From Solibacillus sp. FSL H8-0538 (GTDB taxonomy: Bacteria; Bacillota; Bacilli; Bacillales_A; Planococcaceae), in contig NZ_JBBOPI010000001.1 of NCBI RefSeq assembly GCF_038003525.1, forward strand, positions 3,677,045 to 3,741,044: 64,000 nucleotides of DNA, in the 5' to 3' direction. The notes beneath the pieces were generated by a model. That model was not told the origin of the DNA, searched no databases, and saw only the letters and a list, made by a program, of their open reading frames with translations. Positions 54,138 to 63,914 of this stretch are shown one piece after another (the first letter of the stretch is position 1; every line of letters starts with the position of its first letter). The translations under genes and the position numbers were made by a program.

Positions 54138-54891
54138 TTTTAATCACTTCCCTTGCTAACTCTAAATAAAGTTCTGCACCACGTGACTTCGCATCATAAA
54201 TAATAATTGGCTCCCCGTGACTTGGTGCTTCACTAAGCCGTACATTGCGTGGAATAATCGATTTATATACTTTATCTCGGAAGTATTTTTTCACTTCCTC
54301 GATAACTTGAATTCCTAAATTTGTCCGCGCGTCAAGCATTGTTAATAATACGCCGTCGATTGTCAAAGTCTTATTTAAATGCTTTTGCACAAGACGAACT
54401 GTTGAAAGAAGTTGACTTAGCCCTTCTAATGCGTAATATTCACACTGTACAGGAATAATAATCGCATCCGAAGCAGTTAATGCATTAATCGTTAATAATC
54501 CTAAAGAGGGCGGGCAATCAATAATAATATAATCAAATTTCCCTTTTACTTCTTTTAATGCATTTTTCAAACGTACTTCACGTGAAACGGTGGAGACAAG
54601 TTCAATTTCTGCACCGGCTAAAGAAATTGTTGCTGGAATAATATACAGATTTTCAACCTTTGTTTGTTGAATGACATTTTTGACATCCTCATCATCAATT
54701 AACACATCATAAATACAGCTCTCTAGATCACCTTTTTTTACGCCAATACCACTTGATGCATTTCCTTGTGGGTCAATATCGATAAGCAACACTCGTTTCC
54801 CTAGATACGCTAGACAAGCGCTCAAGTTTACTGATGTTGTTGTCTTCCCTACGCCACCTTTTTGATTGGCGATTGCAATAATTCTTCCCAA
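54130..54891 (-). CDS. parA: ParA/Soj chromosome partition ATPase
   Basis: The 253-residue protein starts at a TTG as MGRIIAIANQKGGVGKTT, with the deviant Walker A GGVGKT, LLIDIDPQGNA and IIIDCPPSLGLL. Soj acts with Spo0J on origin segregation and DnaA activity. This start gives the family's usual length and has AGGTG upstream; the frame stays open to a TTG at 54927, so a longer N terminus is possible. Confidence 0.95.
   Translation of the reverse strand: MGRIIAIANQKGGVGKTTTSVNLSACLAYLGKRVLLIDIDPQGNASSGIGVKKGDLESCIYDVLIDDEDVKNVIQQTKVENLYIIPATISLAGAEIELVSTVSREVRLKNALKEVKGKFDYIIIDCPPSLGLLTINALTASDAIIIPVQCEYYALEGLSQLLSTVRLVQKHLNKTLTIDGVLLTMLDARTNLGIQVIEEVKKYFRDKVYKSIIPRNVRLSEAPSHGEPIIIYDAKSRGAELYLELAREVIKNG
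54574..54589. promoter_or_regulatory. Degenerate parS-like site inside parA
   Basis: TACTTCACGTGAAACG matches parS at 13 of 16 bases with an intact TTCACGTGAA core. A half-site TGTTTCACGT is at 54949-54958. Either may be weak or chance. Confidence 0.4.
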
Positions 54892-55062
54892 ATGTGCACC
54901 TGCTTTCATCACTTCGATTCGTTTCAAACAGCTGATTCTCGTAATTTATGTTTCACGTATTCCAAACTAGATTATAAACAGAAAATTTACTAATTAATTA
55001 CCATTCTAACAAAAATTCGTTGAAAGCGATGCATGAATATTCTTAAATTAGATGAATATTTA

Positions 55063-55152
55063 TTAGAAAGCTAAATTTATCTCCAAAATTTGGCAAGATG
55101 ATGTCCTTTATTTAGTGTATAAGAAAGTAATAATTTCTTATACACTAAAAAA
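55063..55152 (+). repeat. Interspersed repeat R2, copy 7
   Basis: It starts TTAGAAAGCTAAATTTATCT. Hairpin I is decayed. Hairpin II GTGTATAAGAAA/TTTCTTATACAC is perfect, with paired changes relative to other copies. It ends CACTAAAAAA in the U-tract of the noc terminator, in the upstream region of parA. Confidence 0.85.
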
Positions 55153-55181
55153 TCCCCTGCGCTAAAGTTCTGCAACAGGAG
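55153..55181 (-). terminator. Terminator of noc
   Basis: Arms TCCCCTG and CAGGAGA with inner GC pairing; U-run shared with R2 copy 7. Confidence 0.75.
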
Positions 55182-55196
55182 AAATGCTTGATTAAA

Positions 55197-56081
55197 TTAT
55201 TTTTTCTTCGGGATTTTCACAGTGATTTGGTAGTACTCTTCTGTGTCTTCCTCTTCTGTTTTTAGTTGAATGCCACTTCTTGTCACCATCGATAACGATT
55301 GCTTGATCGTATTGAGTGCAATACGTACATCTTTGCTAATTGCTTTACGCCTCGGCTTGTCTTTTTTCTCTGGCTCTTGCTCTGGCTGTAATAATACTTG
55401 GATTTGCTGTTCTAATTGGCGTACATTCCAGTCAAATTCTTTTGTCGCCGCAACCAATTGCATTTGTAACTGCTCGTCTTTAATCGCAATTAACGCTCGC
55501 GCATGACGTTCAGAAATTTCACGCTGTAAAATGGCTTCTTGCACAAATTGAGGTAACTTTAGTAAACGTAGCTTATTAGCCACAGTCGACTGCCCTTTTC
55601 CTAAGCGCTGAGCTAATGCCTCTTGTGTAAGTGAATGCAGCTCAAGTAATTGCTGATACGCGAGTGCTTCTTCAATTGCTGTTAATTCTTCACGCTGAAG
55701 ATTTTCAATTAGTGCAATTGAAGCCGTCTCTTTATCATTTAAATCGCGTACAATTGCAGGTACTTCGGTCCATTGTAATTTTTTCATTGCACGGTATCGA
55801 CGTTCACCCGCAATAATTTCATAGCTTCCCGTGCCATCATGCGTTGGACGTATAACAATTGGCTGGATTACACCATGTGTATGAATCGTTCTTGATAATT
55901 CCTCGATTTTTTCGTCATCAAAAACAGTACGCGGCTGGTAACGGTTAGGAACAATTTTTACAATAGGAATTTTAACTACTTCTTCTGAAGCCATATTAAC
56001 CTCTACAACTTCGACTTCACTTTTCACTTCTGGCTCTACTTTAGCTCCGCCTCCGAAAAAACGTGAAAAAGGACTTTTCAT
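55197..56081 (-). CDS. noc: Noc, nucleoid occlusion protein
   Basis: The 294-residue ParB paralog starts [12 protein letters not shown], an amphipathic membrane-targeting N terminus typical of Noc. ParB motifs [20 protein letters not shown] and [17 protein letters not shown] are followed by a helix-turn-helix ([22 protein letters not shown]). Noc binds chromosome sites and prevents septation over DNA. Its position between parA and rsmG is conserved. Confidence 0.96.
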   Translation of the reverse strand: MKSPFSRFFGGGAKVEPEVKSEVEVVEVNMASEEVVKIPIVKIVPNRYQPRTVFDDEKIEELSRTIHTHGVIQPIVIRPTHDGTGSYEIIAGERRYRAMKKLQWTEVPAIVRDLNDKETASIALIENLQREELTAIEEALAYQQLLELHSLTQEALAQRLGKGQSTVANKLRLLKLPQFVQEAILQREISERHARALIAIKDEQLQMQLVAATKEFDWNVRQLEQQIQVLLQPEQEPEKKDKPRRKAISKDVRIALNTIKQSLSMVTRSGIQLKTEEEDTEEYYQITVKIPKKK

Positions 56082-56239
56082 CCGAGTGGCACCACCTTTA
56101 AGAAACTATCTTGCTCATTATAAATATTATTTAGTATTCAGTAAGAAATGTACATAGTCTATTGAATGTTAATATCTTTAAAAATAACATAAATCTAAAT
56201 ATGTGTGTGCCAAACTAAAAAATTATTTCCTTTTGGCGA

Positions 56240-56255
56240 TGTTTCACATGAAACA
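56240..56255. promoter_or_regulatory. parS centromere site between noc and rsmG
   Basis: TGTTTCACATGAAACA matches the parS consensus at 15 of 16 bases, 4 bases beyond the rsmG stop. Confidence 0.88.
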
Positions 56256-56259
56256 ATTA

Positions 56260-56976
56260 CTACTGAATTGGTGTTTTATTTGGCAAACCCGGCTTGCGTG
56301 GGTATTTTTTAGGTGTTGCTTTTATTTTATCAAATACGTAGAGTGAACGCTCACTTTCCTCTACCGGTAAATGAAAGGCAAACTCTTCTTTCAATGATGC
56401 ACCTAGAGTTGCAATAGCTTTTTTCGCGTCTTTTAATTCTTCTGAACCTGCTGCTGCTTTAAGCGCTACAAAATAACCACCTTGTTTAGCAAGAGGTAGG
56501 CATAGCTCCGAAAGTACTGACAGACGGGCTACTGCACGTGCTGTTACAACATCAAATTGTTCGCGGTATTTACTATTTTGACCAAAATCCTCTGCGCGGG
56601 AGTGAACGAATGATACATTCTCTAATCCTAGCTCCTCGCTTAAGTGATTTAAAAATGTAATACGCTTATTTAATGAATCCACAATTGTAATGTGTAAGTG
56701 TGGGAAACAAATTTTAATTGGTAAGCTTGGGAAGCCCGCACCTGCTCCAACATCACATACAGTTGTTACTTGTGTGAAATCAAAATAAAATGACGCGCTA
56801 ATCGAATCATAGAAGTGCTTTAAGTATACTCCTTCTAAATCAGTAATTGCAGTTAAATTCATTTTTTCATTCCACTCAACTAATAACTCAAAATATTTAT
56901 TAAACTGTGCAATTTGAGTATCTGTTAACTCAATTCCTTTTTCTTTTAACGCTTCGATAAATTGTTGTTCGTTCAT
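56260..56976 (-). CDS. rsmG: RsmG (GidB), 16S rRNA m7G527 methyltransferase
   Basis: The 238-residue protein has motif [17 protein letters not shown], a following [14 protein letters not shown] and [12 protein letters not shown], the GidB set. It methylates G527 of 16S rRNA; loss gives low-level streptomycin resistance in other bacteria. It follows mnmG by 61 bases in the conserved cluster. Confidence 0.97.
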   Translation of the reverse strand: MNEQQFIEALKEKGIELTDTQIAQFNKYFELLVEWNEKMNLTAITDLEGVYLKHFYDSISASFYFDFTQVTTVCDVGAGAGFPSLPIKICFPHLHITIVDSLNKRITFLNHLSEELGLENVSFVHSRAEDFGQNSKYREQFDVVTARAVARLSVLSELCLPLAKQGGYFVALKAAAGSEELKDAKKAIATLGASLKEEFAFHLPVEESERSLYVFDKIKATPKKYPRKPGLPNKTPIQ

Positions 56977-57005
56977 TTTGAAATCTCCTTGTATTAAAAA
57001 TGAAC

Positions 57006-57026
57006 GAGCGCCCGAAAAGGACGCCC
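57006..57026 (-). terminator. Weak hairpin between mnmG and rsmG
   Basis: On the minus strand GGGCGUCC can pair with GGGCGCUC using two wobble pairs. It is followed by a modest U-run. It could attenuate read-through. Confidence 0.3.
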
Positions 57027-57037
57027 ATTGTTATTTA

Positions 57038-58933
57038 TTAATTTTTATTTACACGTGCAATTTTTCCTTGCTCTATATATACAAGTAAAATTGAAATATC
57101 TGCTGGGTTTACACCAGAAATACGTGAAGCTTGCGCAATCGATAATGGACGTACATCATTTAGCTTCATGCGCGCTTCTGTTGCGATCCCCGAAATGGCA
57201 TCATAATCAATGTTTTCTGGGATTTTCTTATCTTCCATTTTACGTAGTTTTTCAACTTGCTGTAAGGCCTTTTGAATATAACCTTCGTATTTTAATTGGA
57301 TTTCAATTTGCTCTTTTACTTCTTCTGACAATTCGATTTCAGATGGTATTAGTGACGCGACTAAGTCATAATGCATTTCTGTACGTTTTAGTAAATCCGC
57401 ACCGCGAATGCCGTCTTTTAGCTCTGTTCCACCAACTGAACGAATAAGCGCTTGTGTTGTTTCATTTGGTTTGATAATCGTTTCACGCAGACGTGCAATT
57501 TCATTGTCAATTTGCTCTTTTTTCGTTAAAAATTTTGCATAGCGCTCTTCTGAAATCATACCCGCTTTGTAGCCGATTTCTGTTAAGCGTAAGTCCGCAT
57601 TATCATGACGAAGAAGCAGGCGGTATTCCGCACGAGACGTTAACAGGCGGTACGGTTCATTTGTTCCCTTTGTTACTAAGTCATCGATTAATACACCCAT
57701 ATAACCTTCAGAACGGCTTAAAATGATTTCATCGCGTCCTAATACTTTAGCTGCAGCGTTCATGCCGGCAAGTAACCCTTGGCCCGCTGCTTCCTCATAA
57801 CCAGATGTCCCATTTATTTGACCCGCTGTGTACATACCTTTAATTTTTTTCGTTTCTAATGTTGGCCATAGCTGCGTTGGTACGATTGAATCATACTCAA
57901 TGGCGTATCCAGCACGCATCATTTCCGCATTCTCTAAACCAGGAACGGATGCCAGCATTTGCTTTTGGACATGCTCAGGTAAGCTTGTTGACAAGCCTTG
58001 TACGTATACTTCGCGCGTATTACGTCCTTCTGGCTCTAAGAAAATTTGGTGACGTGGTTTGTCATTGAAACGTACTACCTTATCTTCAATTGATGGGCAG
58101 TAACGTGGACCTGTTCCTTTAATCATCCCTGAATACATCGGTGATAAGTGCAGGTTATCCTCAATAATTTTGTGTGTTTTTTCGCTTGTATATGTTAACC
58201 AACATGGTAGCTGATCCGTTATAAATTCGGTTGTTTCAAAGCTGAATGCTCGTGGTACTTCATCACCTGGTTGAATTTCTGTTTTTGAGTAATCAATTGT
58301 ACGGTTATTCACACGAGGTGGTGTTCCCGTTTTAAAACGTACTAAATCAAAACCAAGTTCTTTTAAGTTATCCGCTAATTTAATTGACGGTTGCTGATTA
58401 TTTGGACCACTTGAATATTTTAGACCGCCAAGAATAATTTCTCCACGCAGGAATGTACCTGTCGTAATAATAACCGCTTTAGCAAAATACTTTGCGCCTA
58501 CTTGCGTAATCACGCCGCGCACTTCACCATCTTCAATAATTAATTCATCTACCATTGCTTGATGCATTTGAAGATTCGGCTCTTCTTCTAATAAACATTT
58601 CATTGCGTGTTGGTATTCGAATTTATCTGCTTGTGCACGTAATGCGCGTACAGCTGGCCCTTTACCTGTGTTTAACATACGCATTTGGATATGTGTTTTA
58701 TCAATAATCTTCCCCATAGCGCCACCAAGTGCGTCGATTTCACGAACGACGATCCCTTTAGCTGGCCCCCCTACTGAAGGATTACATGGCATAAATGCCA
58801 CCATATCTAAGTTAATTGTAAGCATGAGTGTTTTTGCACCCATTTTTGCTGCGGCATATGCTGCTTCAACGCCAGCATGTCCTGCGCCGACGACGATGAC
58901 ATCGAATGTGCCTGCCTCATATTGTGTTGACAT
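57038..58933 (-). CDS. mnmG: MnmG (GidA), tRNA wobble-uridine modification subunit
   Basis: The 631-residue protein has the FAD-binding [33 protein letters not shown] and GLYTAGQ-like [17 protein letters not shown] motifs, with a C-terminal helical domain that binds MnmE. With MnmE it installs cmnm5 groups at U34. GGAAGAGGAGC precedes the ATG. Confidence 0.98.
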   Translation of the reverse strand: MSTQYEAGTFDVIVVGAGHAGVEAAYAAAKMGAKTLMLTINLDMVAFMPCNPSVGGPAKGIVVREIDALGGAMGKIIDKTHIQMRMLNTGKGPAVRALRAQADKFEYQHAMKCLLEEEPNLQMHQAMVDELIIEDGEVRGVITQVGAKYFAKAVIITTGTFLRGEIILGGLKYSSGPNNQQPSIKLADNLKELGFDLVRFKTGTPPRVNNRTIDYSKTEIQPGDEVPRAFSFETTEFITDQLPCWLTYTSEKTHKIIEDNLHLSPMYSGMIKGTGPRYCPSIEDKVVRFNDKPRHQIFLEPEGRNTREVYVQGLSTSLPEHVQKQMLASVPGLENAEMMRAGYAIEYDSIVPTQLWPTLETKKIKGMYTAGQINGTSGYEEAAGQGLLAGMNAAAKVLGRDEIILSRSEGYMGVLIDDLVTKGTNEPYRLLTSRAEYRLLLRHDNADLRLTEIGYKAGMISEERYAKFLTKKEQIDNEIARLRETIIKPNETTQALIRSVGGTELKDGIRGADLLKRTEMHYDLVASLIPSEIELSEEVKEQIEIQLKYEGYIQKALQQVEKLRKMEDKKIPENIDYDAISGIATEARMKLNDVRPLSIAQASRISGVNPADISILLVYIEQGKIARVNKN

Positions 58934-59008
58934 GCTCCTCTTCCTTTCTTTTTTTAAGTTATTATAAATTTTAATATTGTTTTTTTACGCGATTTGTCTC
59001 AATCGGAT

Positions 59009-59080
59009 AAATTGAGGTACAACTTATTTGAGATTAAGCGACATTGGCACTTATTTAAGGATAAGTTGTATCTTAAATTT
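59009..59080. other. Imperfect long hairpin in the mnmE-mnmG gap
   Basis: AAATTGAGGTACAACTTAT pairs with ATAAGTTGTATCTTAAATTT across a 33-nt centre. The 342-bp gap 58934-59275 also holds two copies of TGCATTTCAAAAAA (59112 and 59160) and T-rich tracts that could end mnmE transcription. I see no gene there. Confidence 0.5.
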
Positions 59081-59275
59081 GCCTTTTTTAAAATCTTTCA
59101 AAAAAAAAATTGCATTTCAAAAAAGCCTTTTTACTAAAACTCGTCTTATAAATTTGGCTGCATTTCAAAAAATTAGTCTACGTTGATGGCATCCTTGCGA
59201 CTACGTTTAACAGATCAACATTGATAAAACCACAACGTCCTGTAGCGCAGTAAAAATCTTTAATTTTGACTCTGC

Positions 59276-60661
59276 CTATTTCCCTAAACAAAACTGCGAG
59301 AATAACTGATTAATTAAGCTCTCCTGCACAGTATCACCAATTATTTCACCAAGTAATTCCCATGTACGAGTGACATCAATTTGCACCATATCAACGGGTA
59401 CACCAGCTTCTGCTGCTTGCAGTGCATCTTCAATTGTTGCATGTGCCTGATGTAATAATGCAATATGACGTGCATTTGATACATACGTCAGATCACCTGC
59501 TTCAATTTGACCTTCAAAGAATAGGTTCGCAATCGCTTCTTCAAGCTCCATTACGCCTTCTTCTTTTAGTAGCGATGTTGTAACAACACGACGATTTCCA
59601 GCAAGCTGCTGAACGCGCGCTAGATCTATTTTTTGTTCAATATCTGTTTTATTCACAACGACGATATAGTCCATCTTCTCGATTGTTTCGAATAGACGCT
59701 CATCCTCAACAGATAATTCTTCTCCGTAATTTAATACGAGTAAAATTAAATCTGCATCTTTTAAAGCTTCGCGTGAACGTTCTACACCAATACGCTCAAC
59801 AATATCTTCTGTTTCACGAATTCCCGCTGTATCTACTAAACGTAATGGAACGCCTCGCACGTTTACGTATTCTTCTATAATATCACGAGTTGTACCGGCA
59901 ATATCCGTTACAATTGCTTTATTTTCATGTACTAAACTGTTAAGTAATGAAGATTTGCCCACGTTTGGACGACCTAAAATAACTGTAGATAGCCCTTCAC
60001 GCAAAATTTTCCCTTGTGATGACGTTTGCAGAAGTTTAATTATCTCCTCACGTACCCATGTACATTTTTCAAGTAATACAGGAACAGTCATTTCTTCCAC
60101 ATCGTCATATTCTGGGTAATCAATATTTACTTCGACTTGAGCTAATGTTTCAAGTAACGCTTGACGTAGTGAGCCGATTAAACGTGATAGCTTCCCGTCC
60201 ATTTGCCCAAGTGCGACATTCATAGCGCGGTCTGTTTTCGCACGGATTAAATCCATGACAGCTTCTGCTTGTGATAAATCTATTCGGCCATTAAGGAAAG
60301 CACGTTTCGTAAATTCACCTGGCTCCGCTAGACGTGCACCTGAACGTAATACTAATTGTAATACCCGGTTCACTGACACTAAACCACCATGACAGTTGAT
60401 CTCGATAACATCTTCACGTGTGAATGTTTTCGGACCACGCATGAATGATAACATTACTTCCTCTACTATTTCTTCTGTTTTTGGGTCCACTAAATGCCCG
60501 TAATGGATTGTATGTGTTGGCACCTCTGTTAAACGTTTGCCATTTGGCGACTTAAATATTTTATCTGCAATGGCCACTGCCTCATCCCCACTTAAACGAA
60601 CGATGGCAATAGCTCCTTCTCCCATTGGTGTGGATATCGCAGCAATTGTATCAAATTCCAT
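59276..60661 (-). CDS. mnmE: MnmE (TrmE), tRNA modification GTPase
   Basis: The 461-residue protein has an N-terminal formyl-THF-binding domain, a helical domain and an inserted G domain with [20 protein letters not shown] and NKTD. The C terminus ends FCLGK with the conserved catalytic Cys. It works with MnmG. AGGAGGG precedes the ATG. A perfect DnaA box lies just upstream (60683-60691). Confidence 0.98.
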   Translation of the reverse strand: MEFDTIAAISTPMGEGAIAIVRLSGDEAVAIADKIFKSPNGKRLTEVPTHTIHYGHLVDPKTEEIVEEVMLSFMRGPKTFTREDVIEINCHGGLVSVNRVLQLVLRSGARLAEPGEFTKRAFLNGRIDLSQAEAVMDLIRAKTDRAMNVALGQMDGKLSRLIGSLRQALLETLAQVEVNIDYPEYDDVEEMTVPVLLEKCTWVREEIIKLLQTSSQGKILREGLSTVILGRPNVGKSSLLNSLVHENKAIVTDIAGTTRDIIEEYVNVRGVPLRLVDTAGIRETEDIVERIGVERSREALKDADLILLVLNYGEELSVEDERLFETIEKMDYIVVVNKTDIEQKIDLARVQQLAGNRRVVTTSLLKEEGVMELEEAIANLFFEGQIEAGDLTYVSNARHIALLHQAHATIEDALQAAEAGVPVDMVQIDVTRTWELLGEIIGDTVQESLINQLFSQFCLGK

Positions 60662-60812
60662 GTGTACCCTCCTAATTCAGTATTATCCACATGTGTATAA
60701 CTCTTTACCGAACTGTGTTCACTAACAATTTAGACTACCATATTTTCAACAAAATCTAAAGCAATGCAGTTCGCGCTGACACTGCATATTTTTATTAAAG
60801 AAATCCCTTTTA

Positions 60813-61103
60813 TTAGAAAAACACAACTCGCCTATAATGAGGGCACTGAAAAAGTTGATTTCTACTGAAACTACTAATAGGTATTTGCTAAATAGTGATA
60901 GGTAATTGGTGCTCTGGCACTCGCTTTCCGCGGGAGTCTCGCACCGCCGCACCAATGCTTTTTCGAATAAAATAAAGCAGAAGCATAAAAATACTATTAA
61001 AAAAACTGTTTCGGGGTTTTTCAATGCCTTTCCTAAAATAGGGGAGTCGATGTTCTTCCTTATACGGATGGGAAAGTAACGCGTTCTTATCCACAAATAA
61101 AAA
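60813..61103 (+). repeat. Interspersed repeat R2, copy 8, split by about 200 bp
   Basis: The left end TTAGAAAAACACAACTCGCC is at 60813-60832 and the right part (CCTAAAATAGGGGAGTCGATG, a hairpin II relic and CTTATCCACAAAT) at about 61030-61103. The intervening 195 bases include an inverted repeat TTGGTGC/GCACCAA around a GC-rich CGCTTTCCGCGGGAG core, apparently a second element inserted in hairpin I. The right end meets the jag terminator. Confidence 0.65.
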
Positions 61104-61106
61104 GAA

Positions 61107-61137
61107 AACGACCTATTCCTTTAGCGGATAGGTCGTT
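61107..61137 (-). terminator. Rho-independent terminator of rnpA-yidC-jag
   Basis: Perfect arms AACGACCTAT and ATAGGTCGTT with an 11-nt loop; U-rich run on the minus strand. Confidence 0.9.
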
Positions 61138-61189
61138 AACATATAAAGTTATTCAATTGTTCGTATGACCATTTCCTTACTTAGCTCGC

Positions 61190-61972
61190 CTATTTTACTG
61201 GCTCAATCACTAAATAACGATTAGGTTCTACACCTTCTGAATACGTTTCGATATCTAAACGATTCGCTAAGGCGTTATGAATAATTTTTCGTTCGTAGGA
61301 TGCCATTGCTTCAAAAGCTACTTTTTTACGTGAACGAATTGCTTTATCTGCCATACGCTCTGCTAACTGCTCCAGGGCAACTTGGCGACGCTCACGATAG
61401 TCTTCTACATCCAGCTTCACAAGCATGAAGGACTTTGCACTCTTATTCAGAACAAGTTGTGTTAATTGCTGAAGCGCATTTAATGTCTGCCCACGTTTCC
61501 CAATAAGTAACGCTGCTTTTTCACTTTCAAGTCTAAATGAAATGTATTTGCCTTCATTTTTTTGTTCAATGTGTAAATCTGTAATGCCCATTTCCGTCGC
61601 AATGCTTGTTAAATAAGCTTTTGCAGCTTCAACTGGATCTTCTTGCTGTTCTTCTTGGTGAATTGGTTGATCTTCATTTGCATGAACTGGCTCTTCCCCG
61701 AAAGATTCATCGACTTCAAGAGCTGCTACAGCACCTTTCTCAGATGGCTGCTCCGCTTCTTGGGCGATTATTACTTCTTCATTCACTTCTGGTTGAACAC
61801 TTTCTTTTACAGTTACTCGCACTTTAGCAGGACGAGAACCAAAACCTAAAAATCCTTTTTTACCTTCTTGTAAAACTTCAACATCTACTTGCTCACGGGT
61901 ATGGCCAAGATTTTGTAACGCTAATGAGATCGCTTCTTTAACTGTTGCGCCTATTTGCGTAGTTTGTTTCAC
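61190..61972 (-). CDS. jag: Jag/KhpB, RNA-binding protein
   Basis: The 260-residue protein has an N-terminal Jag_N domain (about 1-52, with EAISLALQNLG and KKGFLGFGSRPAKV), an acidic low-complexity linker (about 60-115), a KH domain with LIGKRGQTLNALQQL and a C-terminal R3H domain (KVAFEAMASYERKIIHNAL). It binds RNA and influences cell shape and sporulation. The start is a GTG that overlaps the yidC stop by 4 bp. Confidence 0.95.
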   Translation of the reverse strand: MKQTTQIGATVKEAISLALQNLGHTREQVDVEVLQEGKKGFLGFGSRPAKVRVTVKESVQPEVNEEVIIAQEAEQPSEKGAVAALEVDESFGEEPVHANEDQPIHQEEQQEDPVEAAKAYLTSIATEMGITDLHIEQKNEGKYISFRLESEKAALLIGKRGQTLNALQQLTQLVLNKSAKSFMLVKLDVEDYRERRQVALEQLAERMADKAIRSRKKVAFEAMASYERKIIHNALANRLDIETYSEGVEPNRYLVIEPVK

Positions 61973-62739
61973 TTTTTCGCTCCTCCTGTAGTAGTAGCTT
62001 CTGTTTTGTTTTTATTCCAAGGTTTGTAAATAGCAAGGTTTTGAATTACTGATATGATATTTCCGACAACCCAATATAATGAAAGTGCGGCTGGTAATAC
62101 GATACCGAAACCAATGATCATGAAGGGCATAATGTACATCATGATTTTCATTTGTGGATTATCAACTGCTGGACCTGTACGTAATACGACAAACTGGATT
62201 AAACCAGCTAATACAGCTAATACAATACTCGGTTCAGCTAATGGGAATACTAAAAATGTACCTAAATCAAAAGCAGAAGTATTGTTCATACGGCTGATTG
62301 CATGGTAGAAGCCAATTAAAATCGGCATTTGAACCAAAACAGGTAAACATCCAGCTAATGGATTTACGCCTGATGAAGACATTAAGGCCATCATCTCTTG
62401 TTGATACTTCTGCTGTGTTACTGCATCTTTAGAGCTGTATTTTGCTTGTAGCTCTTTCATTTGGGGCTGAACTTCTTGCATTTTTTTTGAGCTTTTAATT
62501 TGCTTAATCGTTAAAGGTAAAATACATAAACGGATAATAATCGTTACCACGATAATACCAAATGCATACGTACCTAAAAGCTCTGCGAAATATTTGATGA
62601 CTGATACTAACGGCCAAACAATGAACTCATTCCAAAAGCCTTCACTTTCAGATGAAATTGGCTGATCAAATTCTGTACACCCAGACAGCAGCAGCACTAC
62701 TGATACTAGTGACAAAATAATCCAAAGTCTTTTCTTCAA
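61969..62739 (-). CDS. yidC: YidC/SpoIIIJ membrane protein insertase
   Basis: The 256-residue protein is a lipoprotein with lipobox LLSGC (Cys21) and five membrane segments. RLCILPLTIKQIKSSKKMQE contains the conserved Arg of the insertase groove, and NPLAGCLPVLVQMPILIGFYHA is the family hallmark. It inserts membrane proteins and supports sporulation in Bacillus. The start is a TTG with GGAGG 7 bases upstream. Confidence 0.96.
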   Translation of the reverse strand: MKKRLWIILSLVSVVLLLSGCTEFDQPISSESEGFWNEFIVWPLVSVIKYFAELLGTYAFGIIVVTIIIRLCILPLTIKQIKSSKKMQEVQPQMKELQAKYSSKDAVTQQKYQQEMMALMSSSGVNPLAGCLPVLVQMPILIGFYHAISRMNNTSAFDLGTFLVFPLAEPSIVLAVLAGLIQFVVLRTGPAVDNPQMKIMMYIMPFMIIGFGIVLPAALSLYWVVGNIISVIQNLAIYKPWNKNKTEATTTGGAKK

Positions 62740-62870
62740 CCTTCTTCCTCCTAGAGCAACTATTCAGTTTTATTATGAAAATAGTTTACCATGTGTAGAC
62801 GCCTACACTCTAGTAAATATTTCGGTTTTTCGCCTTCTTACACATCGAATTTGCTATTTCAAGACAGTTT

Positions 62871-63215
62871 TTACTTCTTCTTCAAAACTTTTGCAATTTT
62901 TAAGACATGTTCTAAACTTTTTTTCGTTTCATGAAAATCTAATTTGGCCGCCTGATTTCTGGCGATAATAACATAGTCCATATCTGGTCTTACTTCATCT
63001 TTTAACTCCAGAAAGACTTGGCGAAGATAACGCTTCACTTGAACTCGCGTTACAGCATTGCCGACTTTCTTACTCACTGATAAGCCAATGCGAAACTCCA
63101 ATTGTTGATCTTTTTTCATACAATACACAACAAATTGGCGATTCGCAAAAGACTTACCTTTCTTAAACACCTTTTGAAAATCTTCATTCTTTTTAATACG
63201 TTGGCGTTTATTCAT
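62871..63215 (-). CDS. rnpA: Ribonuclease P protein component
   Basis: The 114-residue basic protein has [40 protein letters not shown] (the RNR-type motif region) and [12 protein letters not shown]. It assists the RNase P RNA in tRNA 5' processing. It lies between rpmH and yidC as in all Bacillales. Confidence 0.97.
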   Translation of the reverse strand: MNKRQRIKKNEDFQKVFKKGKSFANRQFVVYCMKKDQQLEFRIGLSVSKKVGNAVTRVQVKRYLRQVFLELKDEVRPDMDYVIIARNQAAKLDFHETKKSLEHVLKIAKVLKKK

Positions 63216-63287
63216 GATCCATTCACCTGCTCCATCTAATCATTGGTACCTCTTTTTCCGCTCTTAACGAAAATTAAAGAAAAAAAA

Positions 63288-63311
63288 GACCACTGATGTG
63301 GCTCAGTGGAC
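63288..63311 (-). terminator. Terminator or attenuator after rpmH
   Basis: Arms CCACTGA and TCAGTGG with a 6-nt loop; a U-run follows on the minus strand. Probably partial, reducing rnpA relative to rpmH. Confidence 0.85.
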
Positions 63312-63446
63312 TTATGCTGATAATACTTTTCTTCCTTTACGACGACGAGCAGCTAATACGCGACGGCCGTTTTTTGTGCTCATGCGAGCGCGGAATCCGT
63401 GTACTTTACTGTGTTTACGTTTTTTAGGTTGGTACGTACGTTTCAT
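63312..63446 (-). CDS. rpmH: 50S ribosomal protein L34
   Basis: The frame encodes 44 residues beginning [20 protein letters not shown] and ending GRKVLSA, the invariant L34 sequence. AGGAGG lies upstream. It is the gene closest to oriC on this side. Confidence 0.98.
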   Translation of the reverse strand: MKRTYQPKKRKHSKVHGFRARMSTKNGRRVLAARRRKGRKVLSA

Positions 63447-63506
63447 TTATATTACACCTCCTGAATTCGAGTGTTCTTATATCTATTACTACATACAGAC
63501 CTGCAT

Positions 63507-63536
63507 ATTATATATAGAAAACAGCTAATTTGTCAA
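63507..63536 (-). promoter_or_regulatory. Promoter of rpmH-rnpA
   Basis: Minus-strand TTGACA (63531-63536) and TATAAT (63507-63512), both consensus, with 18-bp spacing. Confidence 0.85.
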
Positions 63537-63596
63537 CGCATAAAATTAAATTCTGTATTTCTACTGTTTTTTCTGCTCTCTAAACCTTCTCTCAAG

Positions 63597-63894
63597 TTAT
63601 CCACACTCTTTGAATAATCCCCGGAAATAATATGTGGACAAACTTTTCTCACAAAAAAATATCCACAAGTGTTATCTACAACTTTTTCACAAACTAAGAG
63701 GCTGTGGACAACTCGAGCGTGGATAACAAATTATATTGTGGATAAGTCACTTTAAGTATTGAAATAACTGATTTTATTTGTTACGATAAATGTGTTTTCC
63801 CCTGTGGAATTCTTTTTCGGGAAATATATTATCCACAGTTGTTAATAATCTGTGGATAAACTTTTACGTGGTCACTGGATATAATTTATCCACA
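63597..63894. other. oriC, DnaA-box region upstream of dnaA
   Basis: Perfect DnaA boxes lie at 63597-63605, 63829-63837 and 63886-63894 (forward) and 63737-63745 and 63851-63859 (reverse). Near matches are at 63633, 63659, 63672, 63703 and 63718. The rpmH-dnaA gap is the conserved incA/incB part of the bipartite Bacillus origin. The unwinding element would be beyond dnaA, outside the window. Confidence 0.92.
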
Positions 63895-63914
63895 AGCTGT
63901 GGTTATGTGTATGG

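Noticed and set aside
40681..59240. Similarity between sequence near 40.68 kb and 59.15 kb (AAATTTGGCTGCA)
   Set aside because: Only about 13 bases match; not enough to call a repeat.
60746..61096. 116-codon minus-strand open frame in the mnmE-jag gap
   Set aside because: It runs through the R2 fragments and the inserted element, has no ribosome site and no recognisable content. Treated as chance.
2398..61103. R2 copies as a CRISPR array or as ordinary terminators
   Set aside because: Copies are dispersed, not regularly spaced with spacers. A complete separate terminator stands beside six of them, and one copy interrupts a gene.
713..63528. Many antisense open frames over conserved genes (for example opposite gapN-like, dnaB, ychF and mnmG)
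   Set aside because: They mirror the codon pattern of real genes, lack ribosome sites and have no family resemblance.
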